Shown here one piece after another: positions 17,378 to 26,000 of a stretch of 64,000 nucleotides of DNA. Position numbers and translations under genes: made by a program. Position 1 is the first letter of the stretch. Every line of letters starts with the position of its first letter. Location of the stretch: the NCBI GenBank assembly GCA_934667475.1, contig CAKUMB010000010.1:17509-81508 (forward strand). Reading direction: 5' to 3'. The notes beneath the pieces were generated by a model. It saw nothing but the letters and a program-made list of their open reading frames with translations, was not told where the DNA came from and searched no databases. The DNA is from an uncultured Muribaculaceae bacterium. Its GTDB lineage: Bacteria > Bacteroidota > Bacteroidia > Bacteroidales > Muribaculaceae.

Positions 17378-19078
17378 ATGAAGATTTCATTACTTAGCCG
17401 GCTTGCAGCAGTGGGCATGATTGCCACACTGGGCACGGCCTGCAACGACAACGACATTCCAGTGGTGAACCCCAACACCGGCATCGGTGAGGGCAACGAC
17501 ACCTTCACCGCCGCCGAGTGGTATCCGGGCGGTGTGCTTGGCACCACCAGCAACGAGCAAGGCTGCTATGCCAACCCCTCGCCGTTTGTTGAGGCTAACG
17601 GCATGTATGCGTCGTTTAAAAAAGGCGAGACGTTCTTTGAAAACGACTTTACCATCAACACCGCACCGCGCCGCGGCTTGGGCCCGGCTTGGGTGCGCTC
17701 GGGCTGCCTCTACTGCCACCCCAGCTACGGCCACGGCCAGCGCATGGACCGCTACCGCGCCAACGACCAGGGCAACGGCTACCTGCTGGTGATTTACCAC
17801 CCCACTGCCGGTGTTGACGGCAATGGCAAAAAGTATGACGCCAACAGCTATATTACTGAGGTCACCGGCATGCCGCAAACCAAGGCCCAGTCGCCCTTCC
17901 TGCCGCCAATTGACGAGGACGGCATACACATCACTTGGAAGAAGGCCACCGACGAGCACGGCAACAAGTTTGCCGACGGCACCACATACGACCTGGAATA
18001 TCCCGACATCACCATCGACCAGGACGCCTTCAACACCGACCCCAAGCCCAGCAACTATGAGGTGCGCCTGGAGTCGACCATAGGCATCTACGGCACCGCG
18101 CTCATCGACGCCATCGACGACGACTCGCTGAAGGCGCAGTATGCCCACGAGGCCAAATATGTGCAGCTCAATCCTGGCATGTGGGCCGGTAACGACTGGG
18201 CAAGCAGCGCATGGTATACTCTGACCGACGGCACCAAGCACATCAAGCGCTTCACCTACGCCCTGACGCGCGCCTCGCTGCAAGACGGTCCTGGCGCCAA
18301 CGCCATTTGGAACATCACCAACGTGACCCGCAGCGACCGCCACTACCTCTACACCACCGCAGCCTGGGCCAAGGCCATGAGCGAGAACAGCGATGTGATT
18401 GACTACATTCAGAAGTATGGCAAGCCCGCCGTGTCGCTCATGCACCCCTACTATGCCGACGGCTCACGCGACAGCATCAAGATAATGGTGAACAAGCTGC
18501 TGGGCCTCAGCAAAAACGATGCCGAGACCCGCGCCACCTACGAAAAATACTTCGTGAGCCAGCAGGGCGAGGAAATGAGCGACCAGGACTACTACGACTT
18601 CATGGTGTGGCACCGCGGCTTGGCAGTGCCTCAGGCCCGCGGCCTTAACAACGACCAGGTGAAGCGCGGCAAGAAGCTGTTCACCGAAATGGGTTGCACC
18701 ACATGCCACCGCCCGCAGTGGACCACCGGCAACGACAACTACTGGGCCCCCGAAAACATCAAGAAGATAGGCAAGCTGCCACAGTATGCCAAGCAGACCA
18801 TCTGGCCCTACTCCGACTTTGTGCAGCACCGCCTCCACATGGTGAATGACATTCGCGGCGGCTGGTGCCGCACCACTCCGCTGTGGGGGCGCGGCCTCTC
18901 GGTACAGGAAACCGGCCGCAGCGACCGTATGCACGACTGCCGCGCGCGCACTGTGATTGATGCCATCATGTGGCACGGCTACAGCAAGCAGAGCGATGCC
19001 TACGAGAGCTCACAGAAGTTCTACAATCTGCCCAAGGCCGACCGCGAGGCTGTGGTGGCATTCATCAACGCTATCTAA
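17378..19078 (+). CDS. Di-heme c-type cytochrome lipoprotein (DUF1111, di-heme oxidoreductase family)
   Basis: 566 residues. Lipobox LGTAC (Cys22). Two CxxCH heme c attachment sites: CLYCH (110-114) and CTTCH (440-444). Between them lie regions typical of DUF1111 'thiol oxidoreductase' proteins, such as RRGLGPAWVRSGC, SVQETGRSDRMHDCRARTVIDAIMWHG and DREAVVAFINAI near the C-terminus. These proteins resemble MauG/cytochrome c peroxidases and co-occur with imelysins. It needs periplasmic heme ligation, which the next gene (CcsBA) can supply. The reaction is unknown; redox conversion of iron, or of an iron ligand, at the envelope is a plausible inference. Confidence 0.9.
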   Translation: MKISLLSRLAAVGMIATLGTACNDNDIPVVNPNTGIGEGNDTFTAAEWYPGGVLGTTSNEQGCYANPSPFVEANGMYASFKKGETFFENDFTINTAPRRGLGPAWVRSGCLYCHPSYGHGQRMDRYRANDQGNGYLLVIYHPTAGVDGNGKKYDANSYITEVTGMPQTKAQSPFLPPIDEDGIHITWKKATDEHGNKFADGTTYDLEYPDITIDQDAFNTDPKPSNYEVRLESTIGIYGTALIDAIDDDSLKAQYAHEAKYVQLNPGMWAGNDWASSAWYTLTDGTKHIKRFTYALTRASLQDGPGANAIWNITNVTRSDRHYLYTTAAWAKAMSENSDVIDYIQKYGKPAVSLMHPYYADGSRDSIKIMVNKLLGLSKNDAETRATYEKYFVSQQGEEMSDQDYYDFMVWHRGLAVPQARGLNNDQVKRGKKLFTEMGCTTCHRPQWTTGNDNYWAPENIKKIGKLPQYAKQTIWPYSDFVQHRLHMVNDIRGGWCRTTPLWGRGLSVQETGRSDRMHDCRARTVIDAIMWHGYSKQSDAYESSQKFYNLPKADREAVVAFINAI

Positions 19079-19138
19079 GCCCTTTGGCTGGCAACAGAAA
19101 AACGAACTTTTTCACGCAGACTATTAAATAAATTCAAC

Positions 19139-19199
19139 GAAGCCGAAGCATCGCGCCGCAGCCCACAAAGCCACGGCTGCGGTGCTTCAGCTTCTTTTT
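19139..19199 (+). terminator. Terminator-like hairpin between di-heme and ccsBA genes
   Basis: A long imperfect stem (GAAGC-c-GAAGCA... CCGCAGCC with GGCTGCGG...TGCTTC-a-GCTTC) ends in TTTTT. It would reduce read-through from the di-heme gene into ccsBA. No TAnnTTTG box is seen between it and the ccsBA start, so ccsBA may depend on read-through. Confidence 0.7.
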
Positions 19200-19224
19200 C
19201 ACATTAGGGACACGACAAGACGAA

Positions 19225-21474
19225 ATGAAAAATTCAATATTAAAAAAAGTGACCATGGCAGCCTATGTGGCGCTGATTGTGGCCATGGCGGCAGCCACGC
19301 TGATTGGCCAGGGCGACGCCGACAGCGCAGCGCAGCAGCACGCGGCCGTGTATGGCACGTGGTGGTTCACACTGCTGTGGGCAGCGCTGGCAGTGGCCGG
19401 GGCGGCCTACTTTGCCAGCCGCCACATAAGGCGGCTGAGCGTGGTGCTGCTGCACGCCGCCTTTGTGGTGATACTGGCCGGAGCGCTCACCACCCACCTC
19501 ACGGCCAAGCGCGGCATTGTGCATCTGCGGCTGGGCGAGGTGGTGAGCACCTGCATGGCCAGCGACGGCAGCCATGACGGCATGCAGCTTGAACAGCTGC
19601 CCTACTCCATGGCTCTCGACGGATTTGAGGTGGTGAACCACAAGGGCACCACAGCAGCCAGCGACTACGTGAGCCGCTTCACAATAATCGACGGCAAAAG
19701 CCGCACCAGCGGACAGGTGTCGATGAACCACATATTCAGCTACAAGCACACACGCATCTACCAGACATCGTATGACGACGACATGCGCGGCACCTACCTC
19801 ACCCTAAACCGCGACCCTTGGGGCATAGGCATCACCTACACGGGCTATGCCCTGCTGCTGGTGGCACTGGTGATGATGCTGCTCGACAGCCACGGCACCT
19901 TCCACTCGCTGCTGCGCAACCCGCTGCTGAAGAAGGGCGCGCTGGCGCTAATCATTGCCGCGGGCGGCCTTGGCCACGCGCAGGCAGCCACCACGGTGCC
20001 GCAGGCGCAGGCCCAGAAGTTTTCGAAGTTGTTTGTGCTATACAACGGACGCATATGCCCCTTCCAGACGTTTGCGCTCGACTTCACCAAGAAGCTGCAC
20101 GGCACCACCGGCTATGGAGGCCTCACGGCCGAACAGGTGGTGCTGGGCTGGGTGCTGTGGGGCAACGAGTGGGACGGCGAGCCGGTGATAAAGGTAAAAA
20201 GCGAGGCCATGCGCGAAGCCTACGGGCTGCCGAAAATGGCCAGCATGCGCGATTTTTTTGACCGCAGCCGCGGCGGCTACATCCTGGGGCGTGCTTTGGA
20301 CGAATACCGCCGCGGCAACACCGATGGCCTGCACAAGGCGGTGGCCGACATCGACGCCAAGCTGCAGCTGGTGATGCAGCTGCGCCAGGGCGAACCGCTG
20401 AAGATGTTCCCCGTGACTGGCAGCGACGGCCGCTGCCAGTGGATAGGCCCCTCCGACAGCATTCCGGCAGGAGTGCCCGAGGCCTGCACTGAGATGGTGC
20501 GCGGCTGCTTTGGCGTGCTCAACAGCCTTGCCCACAGCGGCAACTACGGCGGCTTCGGGCAGATGGTGGGCCAAATGCGGCGCTACCAGGGCGACTTTGG
20601 CGGCGACACGCTGCCCGCCCCCTACCGCGCCAAGGCCGAACTGGTGTATAACAGCTTCCCGTTTGCCACGGTGCTGTTTGTGTTCAACCTGCTGATGGGC
20701 ATCGCAGCCTTTGCCGTGAGCATGTGGCGCATGACGCGCGGCGGCGGCAAGAAGTGGGCCGGCGCATGCCTTGCGGCAGCCATGGCGGTGAGTTTCGCCG
20801 CCCTCACGGTGTGCGAGGGCCTGCGCTGGGTGGTGAGCGGCACTGTGCCCATGGCCAACGGCTATGAGACCATGCTGGCGCTTGCATGGCTGGTGCAGCT
20901 GTGTGCGCTGGCCGTGTGGCGGCGGTTCAGAATTGCGCTGGCCTTCGGATTTCTGCTGTCGGGCCTGTTTCTGCTGGTGTCGCACCTGGGGGAGATGGAC
21001 CCGATGATAACACCGCTAATGCCGGTGCTGTCGTCGCCGCTGCTGAGCGTGCACGTGGGCATCACCATGGTGGCATTTGCGCTGCTGAGCATGACCTTTG
21101 TGTGCGGTCTCACGGCATTGGCGCTGAATGCCGCGGGACACAGGCGCGGCGCCGACACCAGCCAGCAGGTGCTGGCTCTGCAGCTGCTGTCGCGGCTCAT
21201 GCTCTACCCCGCCCTGGCCGCCCTGGCCGCGGGCATATTCATAGGGGCTGTGTGGGCCAATGTGTCGTGGGGGCAGTATTGGGGATGGGACCCGAAGGAG
21301 ACGTGGGCGCTGATAACGCTCATGGTGTATGCCATAGCGGCCCACCCCGCTTCGCTGCCACGGCTGGCGCGGCCGGTGGCCTACCACACTTTCATGGCAT
21401 GCGCTTTTGCCCTGATAGTGATGACATACTTCGGGGTCAACTACTTTCTGGGCGGCATGCACAGCTATGCCTAA
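19225..21474 (+). CDS. Cytochrome c biogenesis protein CcsBA (fused ResB/CcsB and CcsA), system II
   Basis: 749 residues. The N-terminal ResB/CcsB-like part has transmembrane segments at about 8-28, 48-70, 74-92 and about 205-225. The periplasmic region includes KFSKLFVLYNGRICPFQTFA. The C-terminal CcsA part has several helices and the tryptophan-rich heme-handling WWD motif WGQYWGWDPKETW (about 683-695), plus GMHSYA at the end. Such fusions export heme and attach it to CxxCH motifs. The gene is the fourth of the cluster, 146 nt after a di-heme lipoprotein that needs this activity. It could be the cell's general system II synthetase or one devoted to this cluster. Confidence 0.9.
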   Translation: MKNSILKKVTMAAYVALIVAMAAATLIGQGDADSAAQQHAAVYGTWWFTLLWAALAVAGAAYFASRHIRRLSVVLLHAAFVVILAGALTTHLTAKRGIVHLRLGEVVSTCMASDGSHDGMQLEQLPYSMALDGFEVVNHKGTTAASDYVSRFTIIDGKSRTSGQVSMNHIFSYKHTRIYQTSYDDDMRGTYLTLNRDPWGIGITYTGYALLLVALVMMLLDSHGTFHSLLRNPLLKKGALALIIAAGGLGHAQAATTVPQAQAQKFSKLFVLYNGRICPFQTFALDFTKKLHGTTGYGGLTAEQVVLGWVLWGNEWDGEPVIKVKSEAMREAYGLPKMASMRDFFDRSRGGYILGRALDEYRRGNTDGLHKAVADIDAKLQLVMQLRQGEPLKMFPVTGSDGRCQWIGPSDSIPAGVPEACTEMVRGCFGVLNSLAHSGNYGGFGQMVGQMRRYQGDFGGDTLPAPYRAKAELVYNSFPFATVLFVFNLLMGIAAFAVSMWRMTRGGGKKWAGACLAAAMAVSFAALTVCEGLRWVVSGTVPMANGYETMLALAWLVQLCALAVWRRFRIALAFGFLLSGLFLLVSHLGEMDPMITPLMPVLSSPLLSVHVGITMVAFALLSMTFVCGLTALALNAAGHRRGADTSQQVLALQLLSRLMLYPALAALAAGIFIGAVWANVSWGQYWGWDPKETWALITLMVYAIAAHPASLPRLARPVAYHTFMACAFALIVMTYFGVNYFLGGMHSYA

Positions 21475-21532
21475 TGCAGAAGATAGTAACAAATGGTGAT
21501 GCCGCGGCGGCGCATATCCCCAATAATTGCGA

Positions 21533-21563
21533 TTGCCGTGACGGCTGTGAATGAGTTACTTTG
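21533..21563 (+). promoter_or_regulatory. Promoter of the hemerythrin/LuxR operon
   Basis: TTG (21533-21535), 20 nt, then TTACTTTG (21556-21563, 7 of 8 to TAnnTTTG), ending 55 nt before the ATG at 21619. It argues against the upstream in-frame starts at 21493-21502. Confidence 0.65.
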
Positions 21564-21618
21564 CAATTGCAAACGAATTATATTCACACTACAATCACAC
21601 ACACTGAGACACTTAGAC

Positions 21619-22326
21619 ATGGACAACGACTGCAAATACAGCCCCAACGACAAGATGAGCTACCTGATTAGCGACAATTTCCAGATACTGATGGTGATGA
21701 GCCGCTTCAACATCACGCTCGGCTTCGGCGACAAGTCGGTGCGCGACGTGTGCCAGAGCCAGGGCATCGACTGCCCCACATTCCTTGCCGTGGCCAACTT
21801 CATAAGCAGCGAGCAGAGCGGTTTCTCGACCGACGGCGAGCCGCAGTTCAGCCTCACCGCCCTGATGGACTATCTGAAAAACGCCCACACCTACTTCCTC
21901 GACTTCAGCCTGCCTATGATAAGGCGGCGGCTGATAGAGGCCATCGACTGCACCACGCGCAACAATGTGGCCTTCCTCATACTAAAGTTTTTCGACGAGA
22001 TGGTGACCGAGGTGCGCAAGCACATGGAGTATGAAAACGAGATGGTGTTCACCTATGTGGGCGAACTGCTGGATGGCAAGCGCCACCCCACCACCAGCAT
22101 ACGCCAGTTTGTGCACGGGCACAGCCGTGTGAACGAGAAGCTTAACGAGCTGAAAAACATCATCATTAAGTATTACCCCGAAAACGGCAACAACAATCTG
22201 CTAAACGCCGTGCTCTACGACATATTCAACTGCGAGCAAGACCTCACCTCGCACCGCCAGGTGGAGGACTGCATGTTTGTCCCGGCAGTGGCGGTGATAG
22301 AAAGGAGGCTGCACAATGAGTGCTGA
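21619..22326 (+). CDS. Hemerythrin-domain protein (RIC/YtfE-like di-iron protein)
   Basis: 235 residues from ATG 21619. The C-terminal four-helix part has the hemerythrin-type ligands: HTYFLDF (about H91), KHMEYENEMVF (about 137-147), RQFVHGHSRVNEKL (about 163-176) and SHRQVEDCMFVPAV near the end, in the H...HxxxE...H...HxxxE order. The N-terminal ~80 residues (FNITLGFGDKSVRDVCQSQG) resemble the ScdA-N/DUF542-like recruiting domain of RIC proteins, but with a single Cys pair-like arrangement. RIC proteins repair iron-sulfur centres after nitrosative or oxidative damage. The stop overlaps the next gene's ATG by 11 bp, so the two are translationally coupled. Confidence 0.82.
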   Translation: MDNDCKYSPNDKMSYLISDNFQILMVMSRFNITLGFGDKSVRDVCQSQGIDCPTFLAVANFISSEQSGFSTDGEPQFSLTALMDYLKNAHTYFLDFSLPMIRRRLIEAIDCTTRNNVAFLILKFFDEMVTEVRKHMEYENEMVFTYVGELLDGKRHPTTSIRQFVHGHSRVNEKLNELKNIIIKYYPENGNNNLLNAVLYDIFNCEQDLTSHRQVEDCMFVPAVAVIERRLHNEC

Positions 22327-22936
22327 CAGCAGCGGCATTAAGGTGGTGGTGGCCGACAACTCGGTGATAGTGCGCAGCGGCATGGTGGCCGCCCTGAAGC
22401 GCATGACGGGGCTCAACGCGACGCCATTCGAGGTGCCGACGGCCGAGTCGCTGCGCAACTACGTGCTGCTGCACTCGCCGCAGGTGGTGATTGCCAACCC
22501 CACGTTTGGCGGATACTTCGACGTGCACTCGTTTAAGGAAAACGAGGGGGCGGCACAGGTGAAATATGTGGCCATGCTAAGCTCGGTGATCGACAAGAGC
22601 CTGCTCAAGGACTACGACGACTCCTTCAGCATCTACGACGACCCCGGCGAGATAGCCGACAAGCTGAAGCGGCTGGTGAAGTCGAAAAAGGGTGCATCGG
22701 CCAGCGGCCACGAGGCTCTGAGCGAGCGCGAGCGCGAAATAATGGTGTGTGTGGTGAAGGGTATGACCAACAAGGAGATAGCCAACAGGCTGTGCCTGTC
22801 GATTCACACGGTGATTACCCACCGGCGCAACATCAGCCACAAGCTGCAAATCCACTCGCCCGCGGGCCTCACCATATATGCCATTGTGAACAAACTGATT
22901 GAGCTCACCGACATCAAGGAGTCCACAGCACAATAG
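22316..22936 (+). CDS. LuxR/NarL-type transcriptional regulator with degenerate receiver
   Basis: 206 residues. The N-terminal domain (about 8-115) has the receiver pattern (KVVVADNSVIVRSGMVAAL, PQVVIANPTF, VKYVAMLSS), but the phospho-acceptor position reads A-N-P rather than an Asp and the acid pocket is D-N. Phosphorylation is thus unlikely by sequence. The C-terminal LuxR helix-turn-helix (about 138-196) is intact: LSEREREIMVCVVKGMTNKE followed by IANRLCLSIHTVITHRRNIS. It overlaps the hemerythrin gene by 11 bp. The pair suggests a sensor/effector unit for NO, oxygen or redox stress, in which the regulator could read its partner's state (inference). Confidence 0.88.
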   Translation: MSADSSGIKVVVADNSVIVRSGMVAALKRMTGLNATPFEVPTAESLRNYVLLHSPQVVIANPTFGGYFDVHSFKENEGAAQVKYVAMLSSVIDKSLLKDYDDSFSIYDDPGEIADKLKRLVKSKKGASASGHEALSEREREIMVCVVKGMTNKEIANRLCLSIHTVITHRRNISHKLQIHSPAGLTIYAIVNKLIELTDIKESTAQ

Positions 22937-22972
22937 GGCTGTGGCCACTGACGGGCACACGCCACAGCAGGC

Positions 22973-23031
22973 GCGGGGCGCGATTCCGGCTTTTTCGGCA
23001 CTGGTCTGAAAAATCGGACTTCGCGCCCCGC
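22973..23031. repeat. Long bipartite inverted repeat upstream of porU-like gene 1
   Basis: Outer perfect 11-bp stem (22973-22983 with 23021-23031) and inner arms TCCG..TTTTTC pairing with GAAAAA..CGGA, giving a 59-nt near-continuous hairpin. No T-run follows. It lies between the LuxR stop and the porU-like start; either a structured mRNA end or a leader element. Confidence 0.6.
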
Positions 23032-23095
23032 AGCTGCATAATAAAAGCAGTGGGTTTTGCGTTAATAATCAAATAGCATCATTCACAACCAAAGC

Positions 23096-26000
23096 ATGGC
23101 AAAACATCACATAAATATCACAGCACTGCCCAAGGCGGCCGCGGCAGTGGCGGCGGCCTTGGCGCTGGGCTGCGGCAGCGCAGCCGCATTCGCGCCAAGC
23201 GCCTATGCCGACACATCGAGGCTTAACAGCGGGCGGTGGGTGAAAATAAAGGTGGACGAGAGCGGATTCTACCAGATTACTGCCGACGACGCGCGGCGCT
23301 GGGGATTTGGCGACGTGAGCCGCCTGCGCGTGTTTGGCTACGGCGGCGCGCAACTCAGCGAGAAGCTGACGGCCGACCTGCCCGACGACCTGCCACAGGT
23401 GGCCGTGACGCGCACCGGTGGCAAAATAGTGTTCTACGCGCAGGGCCCCACCACATGGACCACTTCGAGCAACCTGACCTACGTGCAGAGCCACAACCCC
23501 TACTCCACCGCGGGCTACTATTTCGTGACCGACAACCAGAGCATTGCCGACGCCACCGTGGCCAAGGCAAGCACACCGGTGGTGGAGGGCGGCACCGAGA
23601 TAAACACGTTCACCGGACGCACCTATCACGAGAAAGACATCGACAACCCCGGCGAGACGGGGCGCACATTTCTGGGCGAAGACTTCCGCTACACCACATC
23701 GCAGGCGTTCAAGTTCAGCCTGCCGGGCCTGGTGAGCGGCAGCGAGGTGAGCGTGCTCACCAGCTTTGCAGCCAAGACCATGGGCGGCACCAGTTCGGTG
23801 AAATTCCAGTACAACGGCACCAACCTGCCCAGCAGCACAGCCGACGAGATGGCCCCTGTGGAAGCCTCGGAAAGCTCGCACATACACTACGTGCCGTCGA
23901 CCTCGGTGAAGCGATTCGACCTGAGCGGCACCGGCGACCTCACCTACACAGTGACATTCAAGCCGAGCGGCACGCTGTTTTTGGCGCGGCTCGACTACAT
24001 CACAGTCAACTACAGGCGACAGCTGGCCTTGGGCAGCAACGGACTGCTGTATTTCGGCTTTCCAAGCGGACGCACCGACGCCCGCTACGCCCTGAGCGGA
24101 GCCAGCGCCAGCACCCACATTTGGGACGTGACCAATGTGTGGCAGCCTGTGGAGATGAACGCCTCGCTCAGCGGCAACACGGCCTCGTTCTCGGCCACCA
24201 CTGGCGGGCGTCGCGAATATGCCGCCTTCAACGAGGGCGCATCGCTGCCGTCGCCCACCATGGTGGGCACGGTGGCCAACCAGAACATTCACGGCAGCGC
24301 CACGCCCGACATGATAATAATTGCGCCCAGCGAATATGTGGCGCAGGCGCAGCGTGTGGCGCAGCTGCACGAGTCGGCCGACTCGATGCGCGTGCTGGTG
24401 CTCAACCAGAATGCGGTGTTCAACGAGTTTTCGTCGGGCACGCCCGACGCCATGGCCTACCGCCGCGTGTGCAAAATGTTCTACGACCGCGGCACCAGCA
24501 CTGACGGGCACCGACTGGGCTACCTGCTGCTGATGGGCAACGGCAGCTATGACAACCGTCAAATAAGCGACAAGGTGAAGCTGCTGTCCTACCCCATGCT
24601 GCTCACATGGCAAAGCGCGGCCAGCGCCACCGAGAGCTCGTCGTACACCAGCGACGACCCGTTTGGCATTCTGGCCGACGGCTCGGGCCCGGCCTTTGCC
24701 AGCAGCAAAATCGACATATCGGTGGGCCGATTCCCCGTGAAGAGCGTGGCCGAGGCGCGCACCTGCGTCGACAAGCTGATAAAGTATGTCACCAAGCCCG
24801 ACTATGGCAAGTGGAAGATGAACGTGCTCAACGTGGCCGACGACGAGAACAATGCCGTGCACATGGAACAGGCCGACGCTGTGATTTCGACCGCGCAACA
24901 GAATGGGGCCGCCGACTTCATGTTCAACCGCGTGTATATCGACGCGTTTGAAAACCGCAGCAACGGCGGCGGACGCTACTACCCCGACGCGCGCAAAAAG
25001 ATGTACAACACGCTGAGCGACGGTGTGGTGTGGTGGAACTACACCGGCCACGCAGGCCCCACCAGCTGGACCAACGAGGGACTGATGACCATCACCGACA
25101 TCGAGCAGAACCTGTATTACAACCACGAACCCATATTGTATGCCGCCACGTGCGAGTTCACACGGTTTGACGCCACAGCCACATCGGGCGGCGAATACAT
25201 GTTTCTGAATCCGCGCGGCGGAGCCATATCGGTGATATGCCCGCCCCGCCTTGTGTTCATTTCCAACAACGGCAACCTTAACCGCTCGGTGGCAAAATAC
25301 ATATTCGCCAAAGACGCCAGCGGACGCCCGCTGCGCCTGGGCGACATTCTGCGCCGCGGCAAGAACGACACCGGCAGCGACGACAACAACTCGCGCTACT
25401 TCCTGTTTGGCGACCCGGCCATGCGCCCCGCCTACCCCACCGCCAAGGTGGCTATCGAGAGCATCAACGGGGCCGATGTGACCACCACCGACCCGGCAAA
25501 GATGCCGGTGTTCAAGGCCCGCCAAAAGATTAGCGTGGAGGGACACATTGCCGATGCCTCGGGCAAACCGCTCACTGACTTCAACGGCCCCGTGACGGCC
25601 ACCCTCTACGACAGCGAGCAGAGTGTGACCACTCACGGCTATGGTGGCAAGGAGGGGAAGGAATACACCTACCAGGACCGCAGCAACAAGCTGACGGTGA
25701 CCGTCGACTCGGTGAAGGACGGACGCTTTAAGCTGAACCTGACCATACCGTCGGAGGTGATAGCCACCACCGACAACTACAGTCCCGCGCTGCTAAGCGT
25801 GTATGCCGACAACCCCACCGACTCCATTGAGGCCATGGGCAGCAACAGCAACTTCTACATCTATGGCTACGACGACGCCGAGCTTACCGACACCATCGGG
25901 CCAGAAATAAAGGTGTTCGGCCTCAACAGCGAAGACTTTAAGGACGGCAGCAACGTCAACGAGTCGCCGCTGGTGATTGCCCGCGTGGCCGACGAGAGCG

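Noticed and set aside
23069..25636. 855-codon open frame antisense to porU-like copy 1
   Set aside because: Same composition artefact; the sense strand encodes a conserved C25 peptidase with catalytic residues.
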